Shown in pieces: positions 1 to 8,433 of a stretch of DNA of 45,181 nucleotides. The translations under genes and the position numbers were made by a program. Numbering within the stretch: the stretch's first letter is position 1; every line of letters begins with the position of its first letter. Location: positions 1-45,181 of the forward strand of contig JAFNAE010000009.1 of the NCBI GenBank assembly GCA_017860005.1, in the 5' to 3' direction. The notes below the pieces were generated by a model that saw only the letters and a program-made list of their open reading frames with translations, made no database searches and was not told the origin of the DNA. The stretch comes from Acidobacteriota bacterium (GTDB taxonomy: Bacteria; Acidobacteriota; Thermoanaerobaculia; Multivoradales; JAGPDF01).

Positions 1-2549
1 TTGACGTCGACCGGCAGCACGACGACGCCGTGGCGCTGGGCGTCCTGGACCAGCGTCGCCGGATGGTAGAAGCCCATCGGCCAGGCGTTGAGCAGCCCGA
101 TCAGGAACGCGGTCGGGTGGTGACGCTTCAGGTACGCGCTCGCGTAGGCGATGAGGGCGAAGCTCGCCGCGTGCGACTCGGGAAAGCCGTAGAGCGCGAA
201 GGAGGTGATCGACTGGACGATGCGGTCCTGGGTCTCGCCCACGATGCCGCGCGCCGCCATCCCCGCGCGCAGCCGCGCTTCGATCGACTGCATGCGCTCG
301 ACCGAGCGCTTGAACCCCATCGCGCGCCGCAGCTCCTCGGCCTCGCCGCCGGAGAAGCCCGCCACCGCCATCGCCATGCGCAGCAGCTGCTCCTGGAAGA
401 TCGGCACGCCGAGGGTGCGCGCGAGGATCGGCTCGAGGCAGGGATGGAAGTAGGTCACCGGCTCGCGCCCGAGGCGGCGCTCGAAGAACGGATGGACCAT
501 GCCGCCGGTGATCGGGCCGGGGCGGATGATCGCCACCTGGATGACGAGGTCGTAGAAGCGCTCGGGGGCGTTGCGCGGCAGCGACGCCATCTGCGCGCGG
601 CTCTCGACCTGGAAGACGCCCACCGTGTCGGCCGCGCGCAGCATGGCGTAGACCCCGGGATCGTCCGGGGGCAGATGGGCGAGGTCGAGGTGCACGCCCT
701 CCTCGCGGCTCACGATCGGCAGCACCTGCTCGAGCGCGTCGAGCATGCCGAGGCCGAGCAGGTCGACCTTGATGATGCCGAGGTCCGCGCAGTCGTCCTT
801 GTCCCACTGCACGACCACGCGCCCGGCCATCGCCGCCGGCTCGAGCGGCACGACCTCGTCGAGGCGGCCGGCGGCGATCACCATGCCGCCCGAGTGCTGC
901 CCCAGATGGCGGGGCAGGTTCTGGAGCCGCCGCCAGCACTCCGCGAAGCGGAGGTTGCGCGGCTCGGCGGGGTCGAGGCCGGCGGCGGCGAGCTCGCGCT
1001 CGAGCTCCTTGGGATCGCCGCGCTCGAGGTCGTAGCGGAACGAGCCGAGCTGTTTCGCCAGCCGGTCGACCTGGTCGGGTCCGTAGCCGAGCGCCTTGGC
1101 GACCTCGCGCGCGGCGGAGCGGTCGCGGTAGGTGATGACGTTGGCGGTCATCGCGGCGCCGCGCTCGCCGTAGGTGCGGTAGACGTGCTGGATGACCTTC
1201 TCGCGCTGCTCGCCCGAGGGCAGGTCGAGGTCGATGTCGGGCCACTCGCCGCGCTCCTCGGACAGGAAGCGCTCGAACAGGAGCTCCATCCTCACCGGGT
1301 CGACCGCCGTGATGCCGAGCGCGTAGCAGACGGCGCTGTTGGCGGCCGAGCCGCGCCCCTGGCAGAGGATGCGCTCGCGCCGGCAGAACTCGACCAGGTC
1401 GCCGACGATCAGGAAGTAGCCGGCCAGGTCGAGCTTCTCGATCAGCGCGAGCTCTCTCTCGATCTGCGCCTGGGCGCGCGCGGTGAGCGGCCGGAAGCGC
1501 GCGCGGGCGCCGTTCCAGGCCAGCTTGCGCAGCCAGGAGGCGGGACTCTCGCCGGGCGGCAGCTCGAAGTCGGGAAAGCGGTAGCCGAGGTCGTCGAGCG
1601 TGAAATCGAGGCGCGCGGCGAGCTCGCCGGCGTGGGCGACCGCCGCCGGCAGGTCGGCGAACAGGCGCGTCATCTCGGCCGCGCCCTTGAGGTGCCGCTC
1701 GCGGTTGGGAGCGAGCCGGGCGCCGGCGGCGTCGAGCGTCACGTGCCCGCGGATCGCGGTCAGCACGTCGTGGAGCGGCTTGTCCCCGGCGCGCGCGTAG
1801 CGCACGCCGTTGGTGGCGACGAGCGGCAGCCGGAGAGCGCGCGCGAGCTCGACCAGCCCCTGGTTGCGGCGCTCCTGCTCGCGCAGACCGTGACGCTGGA
1901 GCTCGACGTGCACGCGGCCGGGGAAGACGTGGGCGAGCCGCTCGAGCAGGCGCCGGGCGGCGTCGGCGCCGTGCGCTGCGAGGGCGTGCGCCAGGGGCCC
2001 CTCGTCGCCGCCGGTCAGCACGTGCAGCCCCCCGGCGTGGGCGGCGACCTGCTCGAAGCTCGCGCTCGCCGCGCCCTTCGGCCGGCCGCGCGCGGCCGCG
2101 GTCAGCAGCTTGCAGAGGTTCTGGTAGCCGGTGCGGTTCTCGGCGAGCAGGGTGAGCATCCCCGCTTCCAGCGGCACCTCCGCCCCGACCAGGGCCTTGA
2201 GCCCGGCGGCCTTCGCCGCCTTCCAGAAGCGCGGCGCGCCGTAGACGCCGGCGCGGTCGACGAGCGCCACCGCGGCGAGGTCGAGCGCGGCGGCGTGCTC
2301 GACCAGGTCCTCGGGGAGCGAGGCGCCGTCGAGGAAGGAGAAGGCCGACGCGCAGCGCAGCTCGGCCCAGGGCAGCGGCGAGGCCGGCGCTCCGGCGCGC
2401 CGGAAGGAGCGCTCGCGCAGCTTCTCCTTGCGCGCCCCGGGGGAGCGGTAGGGGGACGAGGGGTGGGCGGCCGGCGGCTCGGCCCAGAAGGCCCCGGGGT
2501 CGCCCGGCTCCCCGGGCGCGCTGAGATCGACGATCCCCTTGCGCCGCAC
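1..2549 (-). CDS. dnaE2: Error-prone DNA polymerase III alpha subunit DnaE2 (partial, C-terminus beyond window)
   Basis: This is a C-family polymerase for translesion synthesis, the third member of the ImuA/ImuB/DnaE2 mutasome. Reading the minus strand from a GTG at 2549 gives 849 uninterrupted codons to the window edge; full-length DnaE2 is about 1,050 residues, so the C-terminal fifth is missing. After a 50-residue N-terminal extension comes a PHP domain (ELRCASAFSFLDGAS, then VGAEV). The polymerase palm motif PDIDLDL is at about residues 437-443, and the last visible stretch, LVQDAQRHGVVVLPVDV, is typical of DnaE2. No ATG lies near the PHP domain, so GTG 2549 is the best start, although no Shine-Dalgarno precedes it. 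The gene lies 42 bp downstream of a GNAT gene. The operator-like sequence at 2557-2573 is 7 bp from the start codon. imuA-imuB are 8 kb away on the same strand. Confidence 0.93.
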   Translation of the reverse strand, partial: MRRKGIVDLSAPGEPGDPGAFWAEPPAAHPSSPYRSPGARKEKLRERSFRRAGAPASPLPWAELRCASAFSFLDGASLPEDLVEHAAALDLAAVALVDRAGVYGAPRFWKAAKAAGLKALVGAEVPLEAGMLTLLAENRTGYQNLCKLLTAAARGRPKGAASASFEQVAAHAGGLHVLTGGDEGPLAHALAAHGADAARRLLERLAHVFPGRVHVELQRHGLREQERRNQGLVELARALRLPLVATNGVRYARAGDKPLHDVLTAIRGHVTLDAAGARLAPNRERHLKGAAEMTRLFADLPAAVAHAGELAARLDFTLDDLGYRFPDFELPPGESPASWLRKLAWNGARARFRPLTARAQAQIERELALIEKLDLAGYFLIVGDLVEFCRRERILCQGRGSAANSAVCYALGITAVDPVRMELLFERFLSEERGEWPDIDLDLPSGEQREKVIQHVYRTYGERGAAMTANVITYRDRSAAREVAKALGYGPDQVDRLAKQLGSFRYDLERGDPKELERELAAAGLDPAEPRNLRFAECWRRLQNLPRHLGQHSGGMVIAAGRLDEVVPLEPAAMAGRVVVQWDKDDCADLGIIKVDLLGLGMLDALEQVLPIVSREEGVHLDLAHLPPDDPGVYAMLRAADTVGVFQVESRAQMASLPRNAPERFYDLVIQVAIIRPGPITGGMVHPFFERRLGREPVTYFHPCLEPILARTLGVPIFQEQLLRMAMAVAGFSGGEAEELRRAMGFKRSVERMQSIEARLRAGMAARGIVGETQDRIVQSITSFALYGFPESHAASFALIAYASAYLKRHHPTAFLIGLLNAWPMGFYHPATLVQDAQRHGVVVLPVDV

Positions 2550-2556
2550 GGGGGAA

Positions 2557-2573
2557 GCGTAAAACAGGCGTAA
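2557..2573 (-). promoter_or_regulatory. Candidate damage-response operator upstream of dnaE2
   Basis: On the plus strand this reads GCGTAAAACAGGCGTAA: two perfect GCGTAA half-sites whose starts are 11 bp apart, about one helical turn. Fifteen of 17 positions are identical to the sequence upstream of imuA (13169-13185). A direct-repeat operator with one-turn spacing is known for LexA of Alphaproteobacteria (GTTC-N7-GTTC). The half-site here differs, so naming LexA as the binder is inference. Confidence 0.55.
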
Positions 2574-2591
2574 GATCAGCGCAAGGGAGCG

Positions 2592-3110
2592 CTACTCGCC
2601 GCGCAGGCGGGCGTAGAGACAGGAGTCGAGCAGCCGCTGGTCCTTGAGCACGGAGCGGCGGGCGACGCCCTCCAGCCGGAAGCCGCACTTCTCGAGCACG
2701 CGGCGCGAGGCGAGGTTGGGCGCGAAGACCCAGGCGTGGAGCCGCTCGAACGGGAAGCTGGCGAACGCGAACTCGACGAATGCGGTCAACGCCTCGGTGC
2801 CGTAGCCGCGGCCCCAGCGGTCCCGTCCCAGCCAGTAGCCGACCTCCGCGTCGAGGCGGTTGACGTCGCTGCCGCGCTCGAGGCCGACGCCGCCGATGAC
2901 CCGGCCGCCGAGCGTCACCGCGAGGTCGGTCGCGGGCGTCGTCGCGCGCGCGTGCGCGATCCAGCGCTCGGCGTCCTCGCGCGCGTAGGGATGCGGGAAC
3001 CGGTCGCGCAGATGCAGCCAGACCGCGCGGTCGTCGGCGGCCGCGACGAGATCGTCCTCGTCGCCCGGCCGGAACGGCCGCAGGATCAGGCGATCGGTGC
3101 GGATCTCCAC
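2592..3110 (-). CDS. GNAT family N-acetyltransferase, RimJ/RimL-like
   Basis: This is a 172-residue acyl-CoA N-acetyltransferase of the RimJ/RimL (Acetyltransf_3) type. The N-terminus has the family signature TDRLILRPFRPGDEDDL. The acetyl-CoA pyrophosphate loop is seen in RDRWGRGYGTEAL (about residues 97-109), and the C-terminal NLASRRVLEKCGF is the usual N-x-x-S-x-x-x-x-E-K-x-G-F motif. It starts at GTG 3110, 25 bp after the VWFA-like gene, and ends 42 bp before dnaE2, so the three may share a transcript. The substrate cannot be told from the sequence; the family includes ribosomal-protein and small-molecule acetylases. Confidence 0.88.
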   Translation of the reverse strand: MEIRTDRLILRPFRPGDEDDLVAAADDRAVWLHLRDRFPHPYAREDAERWIAHARATTPATDLAVTLGGRVIGGVGLERGSDVNRLDAEVGYWLGRDRWGRGYGTEALTAFVEFAFASFPFERLHAWVFAPNLASRRVLEKCGFRLEGVARRSVLKDQRLLDSCLYARLRGE

Positions 3111-3135
3111 CCCGGGATGCTACTGCGTGGAGCGC

Positions 3136-4671
3136 TCAGCGCGCCGGCGGCAGGCGCAACGCGCCCCATTCGCCCGACTCGGGGTCCTCGACCAGGGCGA
3201 GCGCCGGCTCGGGTGCGCGCGCGACGCCGGAGGGCTGCGCGTCCGGCAGTGTGGCGCATGCCTCGGCAGGAAAGGGACGGACCTCGACCACGGGGCCGAC
3301 CGCGACGGCGTCCGCAGCCGCCTCCGCGCTCAGGGTCGCGGCGCGCACGAACTCGTGCGTCGTGGGTCCGGAGAAGCAGACGCGGCGCGCGGGCGGCAGA
3401 GAGTCGTCGGCAACGGTGCGCACGAGCGCCCCGAGCTCCACGTCGAGATCGCCTGCGGCGAGCGCGCGCAACCGCGCGGCCGTCGCTTCGGGCGGCATCC
3501 CCGAGCGCGACCAGCGCCGCGCGGGCAGCGCTCTGCCGTCGCCCCCCGTCCAGCGCACTTCGAGCGGCAACATGCGGCCGGGCCCCGGATCCGGCGAGCG
3601 CACCACGAGCCGGCGGCGATTCGCGAGGCGCTCCATCTGGGAGGCGACCGCGGCGGCGTCGGCGAGCAGGGTGCCGGCGCCGGCGCGCACGAAGTGCGCC
3701 CACGGGCGCAGTCCGAGGTCGGTCGCCACGCTGAGCCTCGCCTCGTCGCGCGCCGCGCCGCGCAGGTAGTGGCGCGGGGCGAAGAGCCGCACCATCCAGC
3801 TGCTGCTCTCCCTGCCGCCCGAGTTGATGCGCGTCGCGGGGCGCCGATCGGGGCCCGGTCGGACCTCCGAGTCGAGCGGGACCACCGCGGAGAGCACGTA
3901 GGTGGTCCAGCCGAACGCGGCGGCGACACGCGCGGCGTCCTCGATGGGCCGCAGTTGCGCGAGGACGGGACCGTCGCCTCCGCGCCCGAGGTCGGCGAGG
4001 GCGTTGAGCAGGTCCGCGTTGACCGCCCAGGCGTCACCGACCACGACGAGGGCGCGCCGCCCGCCGCCGTCGCGGCTGGCGAGCGCCACCGTGAGCCGGT
4101 CGAGAGCGCGCAGGCGCACCTCGAGCGGTGAGCGGCCCGCCGCGGGCGCCGAATCCCATTCGGGGGCGCGACGGGCGAGCAGCGCGGCGAGGGCGGCCGG
4201 GCTGGCGACCGGTGCCTCCCGTCCGGAGCCCTCGACCGCGAGCGTGATCGGAACGCAGGCCGGGACCGCCGCCATCGTCGCCGCCCGGGCGAGCGAGCGC
4301 GCACCCTCGGCGCGCGCCCGCGGGCTCGCGAGCGCGGGGTCGAACCAGACCAGGAGCTCGAGGATCGGGCACGGCCCTCCGCCCGGCTCCCGCTCGTCGC
4401 CGTCATCCTCCGCGTCGCCTGCGGGCGTCGCGACCTGCTCCAGCGGGCGGCCGTCTTCGAGCACCAGGAAGTCCCGGTCGGCGCGGCGGCCGAGCGACTC
4501 GAGCGGGGGCAGGACCGAGGCATCGAAGTCGACCTCCAGCTCGCGCACCACGACTTCCTCTCGATAGGGCGCCAGCGCGCTGCCGCGGCCCGGGCCCGCG
4601 GCGCCGGCGACCGGGACGGCGATCGCCCAGGCGACCAGCGCGGAGACGACCGGCGACCTCGCGTGGGACAT
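3136..4671 (-). CDS. Secreted VWFA-related protein, acidobacterial type
   Basis: This 511-residue protein has an N-terminal signal-like segment (about residues 8-26, ending VAGAAG). The segment VVVRELEVDFDASV followed by RADRDFLVLEDGRPLEQ resembles the start of the VWFA-related proteins abundant in Acidobacteriota, where a conserved D-F-x-V-L-E-D-G precedes a von Willebrand A fold. Later, ILELLVWFDPAL and RRALVVVGDAW are consistent with the beta strands of that fold, but no intact DxSxS metal site is visible. ATG 4671 was chosen because it gives the signal peptide; the frame stays open further upstream only as antisense to the stress-protein gene. It lies 65 bp downstream of that gene. The function is unknown, and the family assignment is moderate. 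Confidence 0.6.
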   Translation of the reverse strand: MSHARSPVVSALVAWAIAVPVAGAAGPGRGSALAPYREEVVVRELEVDFDASVLPPLESLGRRADRDFLVLEDGRPLEQVATPAGDAEDDGDEREPGGGPCPILELLVWFDPALASPRARAEGARSLARAATMAAVPACVPITLAVEGSGREAPVASPAALAALLARRAPEWDSAPAAGRSPLEVRLRALDRLTVALASRDGGGRRALVVVGDAWAVNADLLNALADLGRGGDGPVLAQLRPIEDAARVAAAFGWTTYVLSAVVPLDSEVRPGPDRRPATRINSGGRESSSWMVRLFAPRHYLRGAARDEARLSVATDLGLRPWAHFVRAGAGTLLADAAAVASQMERLANRRRLVVRSPDPGPGRMLPLEVRWTGGDGRALPARRWSRSGMPPEATAARLRALAAGDLDVELGALVRTVADDSLPPARRVCFSGPTTHEFVRAATLSAEAAADAVAVGPVVEVRPFPAEACATLPDAQPSGVARAPEPALALVEDPESGEWGALRLPPAR

Positions 4672-4736
4672 GCCTGGAGACTCGAGCAAGCCGGATGCCG
4701 GGCCCCCCTTCGGCCCGGGCGCTCGCGCGCGGTCCC

Positions 4737-5492
4737 TCAGTGCGCGAGCAGGACCGGGCAGGGGGCGAGCTGGAGGAGCTTGTCCGAGACGCTGCCGGTG
4801 AGCAGATCCTCCCAGGCGGACTGCCCGCGCCGGCCGGCGGTGATCAGGTCGGCTGCCCCGGCCAGGTCGCGCACGACGTCCTCCTCGTCGATGCCGGCGC
4901 CGTCGGCGGCCGCCTCGCGCACCCGCACCGCCAGCACTTCCGCCGTGGGTGCCCACTCGGCGAGGGCCGCCACGGCGGCGCGCGCCGGCGCCGACCCGTC
5001 CAGCGCCGCGAGCACGAGGCGCGGTGGCGAGGGCCTCGTCTCGCCGCGCACGACCACGACCGGCACGGGCGCGCGCCGCGCCACCGCTGCCGAGACGCTG
5101 CCGAGCACCAGGTGAGAGGCGCCGCTGCCGTGTCGCCCGACCACGACCAGCCCGGCGCCCTGGCTCTGGGCGTGCTCGATCAGCGTCTCGACGGGCAGCC
5201 AGCGGCGCAGGTGGATCTCCACCGGGAGGCCTTCGGCGGCCAACAGGTCGCGCTCGGCTTCGAGCCGCTCGCGCATCTCGCGCTCGTGGCGCCCGAGCAG
5301 TTCCCCCACGCTCAGGTGGTCGTAGCCGTGGTGCGGGATGGCGGGAAGGGCGAGCGCGTGGACGAGGTGCAGGGCGCGGCCGCCCCGGGCGCGCGCCAGC
5401 GCGGCAGCCCACGCCGCGGCGCGGCGCGCGTCGGGCGAGCCGTCGAAGCCGACCACCACGGGCGAGGGAGCGGGCGAGCGGTCCTCCTGCAC
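4737..5492 (-). CDS. Universal stress protein, tandem UspA domains
   Basis: This is a 251-residue cytosolic protein with two UspA folds in a row. Domain 1 (about residues 10-148) begins VVVGFDGSPDARRAAAWA and ends with the nucleotide loop GRHGSGASHLVLGSVS. That loop is one residue shorter than the usual G-2x-G-9x-G(S/T). Domain 2 (about 158-251) begins VLAALDGSAPARAA and has the canonical loop GRRGQSAWEDLLTGSVS, so domain 2 is the better candidate for ATP binding. The start is GTG 5492; an ATG two bases upstream is out of frame. It is divergent from the TonB receptor gene and is the first of four minus-strand genes running toward dnaE2. Confidence 0.88.
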   Translation of the reverse strand: MQEDRSPAPSPVVVGFDGSPDARRAAAWAAALARARGGRALHLVHALALPAIPHHGYDHLSVGELLGRHEREMRERLEAERDLLAAEGLPVEIHLRRWLPVETLIEHAQSQGAGLVVVGRHGSGASHLVLGSVSAAVARRAPVPVVVVRGETRPSPPRLVLAALDGSAPARAAVAALAEWAPTAEVLAVRVREAAADGAGIDEEDVVRDLAGAADLITAGRRGQSAWEDLLTGSVSDKLLQLAPCPVLLAH

Positions 5493-5575
5493 ATCGGCAA
5501 CCCTAGCAAACCGCGGTGCTTGCCCGGGAAGCGGGTCGGGGTTAGCATCCGCGAAATTTTCGAAATCACTGGACG

Positions 5576-5596
5576 TCCTCCCCGTGGTGGGGAGGA
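5576..5596 (+). promoter_or_regulatory. Stem-loop in the leader of the TonB receptor gene
   Basis: TCCTCCCC-GTGGT-GGGGAGGA forms a perfect 8-bp stem with a 5-nt loop. It lies 30 bp before the start codon and 12 bp before the purine-rich Shine-Dalgarno tract (about 5609-5619). The CCTCC of the 5' arm could instead pair with that tract, so a translational switch is possible. No known riboswitch consensus is apparent. Confidence 0.4.
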
Positions 5597-5626
5597 GGTC
5601 GCTCTGCTGGAGGAGGAGGTCCGAGG

Positions 5627-7738
5627 ATGAGAACCCGAACCAGGTGGCTGGTCGCGATGGCCGGATTCGCGCTGGCCACGGCGCTGGTAGCGCAGGAGCC
5701 GGGCGGCCCCGCGACGGAGCCCCCAGCCGACGAGCCGAAGGACCAGATCGAAGAGGTCATCGTCGTCACCGCGTCGCGCACGGAGCAGTCGCTCAACGAG
5801 GCCCCGGCGGCGATCACGGTGATCGACTCCCGAACCATCGAATCGATCCCGGCCGACGACTACGGCGATCTCCTGCGCAACGTCCCGGGCCTCAACGTGT
5901 CGCAGACCAGCGCGCGGGACATCAACATGACCGCGCGCGGCTCGACCAACACGCTCTCGACCTCCCAGCTGGTGCTGCTCGACGGCCGCTCCCTGTACCT
6001 CGACTTCTTCGGATTCGTGATGTGGGACTTCCTGCCCGTCAATCCCGCCGAGATCAAGCAGATCGAGGCGGTGCGCGGGCCGGGCAGCGCGGTGTGGGGC
6101 GCCAACGCCATGACCGGCGTGGTCAACCTGATCACCAAGCGGCCGCGCGAGATGGTGGGCACCAGCCTGCTCTTCGGCGGCGGCGAGCTCGGCACCCTGT
6201 ACGGCAGCCTCAGCCACGCCGGCGTCTCGGGCAAGCTCGGCTACAAGGTCTCGGCCGGCTACTACGAGCAGGATCCCTACGACCGGCCGACCGGCGTGGT
6301 GCCGGGCTCGAACCCGCCCACCAGCTATCCCGACTTCGAGAATTCGGGCACCGAGCAGCCCAAGATCGACCTGCGCCTCGACTACGACGTGCGCGAGGAC
6401 GCCGTCCTGAGCGTCGGTGCGGGCTACGCGGGCACCGACGGCATCATCCACACCGGCATCGGGCCGTTCGACATCGACAAGAGCTCGAATCTCTCCTACG
6501 CGAAGGCGGACTGGAGCCAGAACTCCTTCCACTTCCACCTGTTCGCGAACTTCCTGGACGCGGACTCGGTCAACCTGCTCACGCGCGGATCCGACGGCCA
6601 GCCGCTGGGCTTCGCGTTCGCCACCGACACCTACAATCTCGAGGCCGCCAACACCTCCGTCGTCGGTTCCCACAACATCTTCACCTACGGGGCCAACTAC
6701 CGGTGGAGCGACTTCGACCTCGAGATCGCGCCCGAGGGCACCGACAAGAAGGAATGGGGCGTGTTCCTGCAGGACGAGATCCTGCTCGGCGACAAGGTGC
6801 GCTGGCTGATCGGCGGCCGCTACGACGACATCGAGCCGCTCGAGGACGGCGTGTTCACGCCGCGCACGAGCCTGCTCATCTCGCCCACTCCGAACCACAC
6901 CTTCCGCCTCTCCTACAACGAGGCGTTCCGCACGCCGTCGGCGATCAACAACTACCTCGACGTCACGATCCTCAACCAGGTCGGTCCCTTCCTCCTTCCG
7001 GCCCGCGCCGACGGCAACGTCGAGCTGGTCGAGGAGAGCATGGTCGCCTACGAGGTCGGCTACGTGGGGACGCTCGACAACGGTCTCAACCTGTCGCTCG
7101 CCGCCTACCGCAACGAGACCGAGAACTCGATCGACTTCTACGTCCAGCGCACGTACGGACCGGGGAATCTGCCGCCGGTCGGCATCCCGCCCGCTCCCGG
7201 CGTGCCGCCGCAGCTGGTGCCCTGCTTCCTGTTCGCGCCCGGCACCTTCCCGCCCTGCGCGGCGGTGGGCGGCGGGCTCGCCGGCGTGGTGCCCTCGGAC
7301 TTCAGCTACCGCAACATCGGCAAGACCACCGACCAGGGCGTCGAGTTCTCGCTCGAGCAGCGCGCGCTCGGCGACTGGTCCTGGTTCTTCAACGCCTCCT
7401 GGCAGGACGCGCCCGAGTTCGAGGGCGTCTCGGCCGACGACCAGAACGTGCCGCCCGAGTGGCGCGGCAACCTGGGGATTTCGTTCGACAACGGCGGCTT
7501 CTTCGCCAGCGCCAACGTCAACTACCAGGACGAGGCGTACTGGGCCGACGTGCTCAACGTGCGCGGCTCGACCGACGCCTTCACGCAGGTCAACGTCGCG
7601 GCCGGCGTGCGCCTGCTCGACGAGCGCATGACGCTGTCGATCATCGCCGCCAACGTGTTCGACGAGGACGTGCAGCAGCACATCTTCGGCGACATCATCT
7701 CGCGCAAGGTCACCGGCCAGGTCGGCTTCCGCTTCTGA
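5627..7738 (+). CDS. TonB-dependent outer-membrane receptor
   Basis: This is a 703-residue outer-membrane transporter powered by TonB-ExbBD. A signal peptide (about residues 1-22, ending ALVAQ) is followed by a TonB-box-like IEEVIVVTAS at 41-50 and a plug domain at about 55-170 (DLLRNVPGLNVSQ, QLVLLDGRSLY, IEAVRGPGSAVWGANAM, VVNLITKRP). The rest is a beta barrel ending in the aromatic strand VTGQVGFRF with a terminal Phe, as outer-membrane insertion requires. A proline/cysteine-rich extracellular loop (about 510-550) is unusual. A strong GGAGGAGG Shine-Dalgarno precedes ATG 5627. The ligand is not evident: no siderophore or cobalamin genes are nearby. A terminator hairpin follows the stop. 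Confidence 0.93.
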   Translation: MRTRTRWLVAMAGFALATALVAQEPGGPATEPPADEPKDQIEEVIVVTASRTEQSLNEAPAAITVIDSRTIESIPADDYGDLLRNVPGLNVSQTSARDINMTARGSTNTLSTSQLVLLDGRSLYLDFFGFVMWDFLPVNPAEIKQIEAVRGPGSAVWGANAMTGVVNLITKRPREMVGTSLLFGGGELGTLYGSLSHAGVSGKLGYKVSAGYYEQDPYDRPTGVVPGSNPPTSYPDFENSGTEQPKIDLRLDYDVREDAVLSVGAGYAGTDGIIHTGIGPFDIDKSSNLSYAKADWSQNSFHFHLFANFLDADSVNLLTRGSDGQPLGFAFATDTYNLEAANTSVVGSHNIFTYGANYRWSDFDLEIAPEGTDKKEWGVFLQDEILLGDKVRWLIGGRYDDIEPLEDGVFTPRTSLLISPTPNHTFRLSYNEAFRTPSAINNYLDVTILNQVGPFLLPARADGNVELVEESMVAYEVGYVGTLDNGLNLSLAAYRNETENSIDFYVQRTYGPGNLPPVGIPPAPGVPPQLVPCFLFAPGTFPPCAAVGGGLAGVVPSDFSYRNIGKTTDQGVEFSLEQRALGDWSWFFNASWQDAPEFEGVSADDQNVPPEWRGNLGISFDNGGFFASANVNYQDEAYWADVLNVRGSTDAFTQVNVAAGVRLLDERMTLSIIAANVFDEDVQQHIFGDIISRKVTGQVGFRF

Positions 7739-7762
7739 GCCGAAGGCCGGCGCGGCCGCTCG

Positions 7763-7792
7763 AAGGGCCGGGGCCCGCGGGCTCCGGCCCTT
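7763..7792 (+). terminator. Strong hairpin after the TonB receptor gene
   Basis: AAGGGCCGG-G-GCCCG directly abuts CGGGC-T-CCGGCCCTT. The 30 nt form an almost perfect inverted repeat whose only non-Watson-Crick position is a G-U pair. It is followed by pyrimidine-rich CCCTTCTG. It begins 24 nt after the TonB stop and ends 8 nt before the next gene, so it probably terminates or attenuates read-through. Confidence 0.65.
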
Positions 7793-7800
7793 CCCTTCTG

Positions 7801-8421
7801 GTGACGGGAGGGGCGCGCGTTCCCTTCGCGGTACGCGTCGCCTACACCGGTTGGATGGCGGTCTGGGTGCCCGTCTACTGGCTCGAGAACGGCCCCGCCA
7901 ATTTCCTCTGGATCTGCGACTTCGCCAACTTCGTGCTGCTCGCCGCGCTGTGGACCGGCAGCGCCCTGCTCGCCACCTCGCAGCTGGTCGGAGTGCTGTT
8001 CATCCAGCTGATCTGGGCGGCCGACTTCCTGGGCCGGCTGGCGACGGGGGCGCACCCGATCGGCGGCACCGAGTACATGTTCGACGCCGCCACGCCGCTG
8101 GGCCTGCGCGCCCTGTCGCTCTTCCACCTGTGGACCGTGCCGCTGCTGCTCTGGCTGGTGGCGAGGACCGGTCACGATCGGCGCGGCTGGCGGCTGCAGG
8201 CGGTGATCGTCGCGCTGCTGCTGCCGGCCGGCCAGCAGCTCGGCAGCCGCGAGCAGAACCTGAACTGGATGTGGGCTCCCTTCGGCGTCGAGCAGACCCT
8301 GCTGCCGCCGCTCGTCTTCGCCGCCGCCTCGATCCCGATCGTGGTGGTGGTGCTCGTTCTCCCCGCCGACCTGCTCGTGCGCCGCTGGCTGGCCCGCGCG
8401 CGAGAGGCGCGAGCCGCCTGA
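7801..8421 (+). CDS. Integral membrane protein of unknown function
   Basis: This is a 206-residue protein that I cannot assign to a family. It has about five or six hydrophobic segments: FAVRVAYTGWMAVWVPVYW, a segment near residues 38-60, LSLFHLWTVPLLLWLV, LQAVIVALLLPAG and PLVFAAASIPIVVVVLVLP. The loops contain conserved-looking GGTEYMFD and REQNLNWMW, so polar residues may line a site. GTG 7801 is used as the start; ATG 7855 is an alternative that removes 18 residues. It lies 62 bp after the TonB receptor stop, with a strong hairpin between them, and converges on the GGDEF-EAL gene with a 12-bp gap. Confidence 0.72.
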   Translation: MTGGARVPFAVRVAYTGWMAVWVPVYWLENGPANFLWICDFANFVLLAALWTGSALLATSQLVGVLFIQLIWAADFLGRLATGAHPIGGTEYMFDAATPLGLRALSLFHLWTVPLLLWLVARTGHDRRGWRLQAVIVALLLPAGQQLGSREQNLNWMWAPFGVEQTLLPPLVFAAASIPIVVVVLVLPADLLVRRWLARAREARAA

Positions 8422-8433
8422 GCCGCGGCCCGG

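Noticed and set aside
30-2573. An 847-codon open frame on the plus strand
   Set aside because: It is antisense to dnaE2, rich in Arg, Ala and Glu with no domain pattern, and arises from the high-GC codon bias of the minus-strand gene.
5493-5626. Cobalamin or other riboswitch before the TonB receptor
   Set aside because: The 134-bp leader is too short and has none of the conserved B12-box or similar elements; only a simple stem-loop is present.
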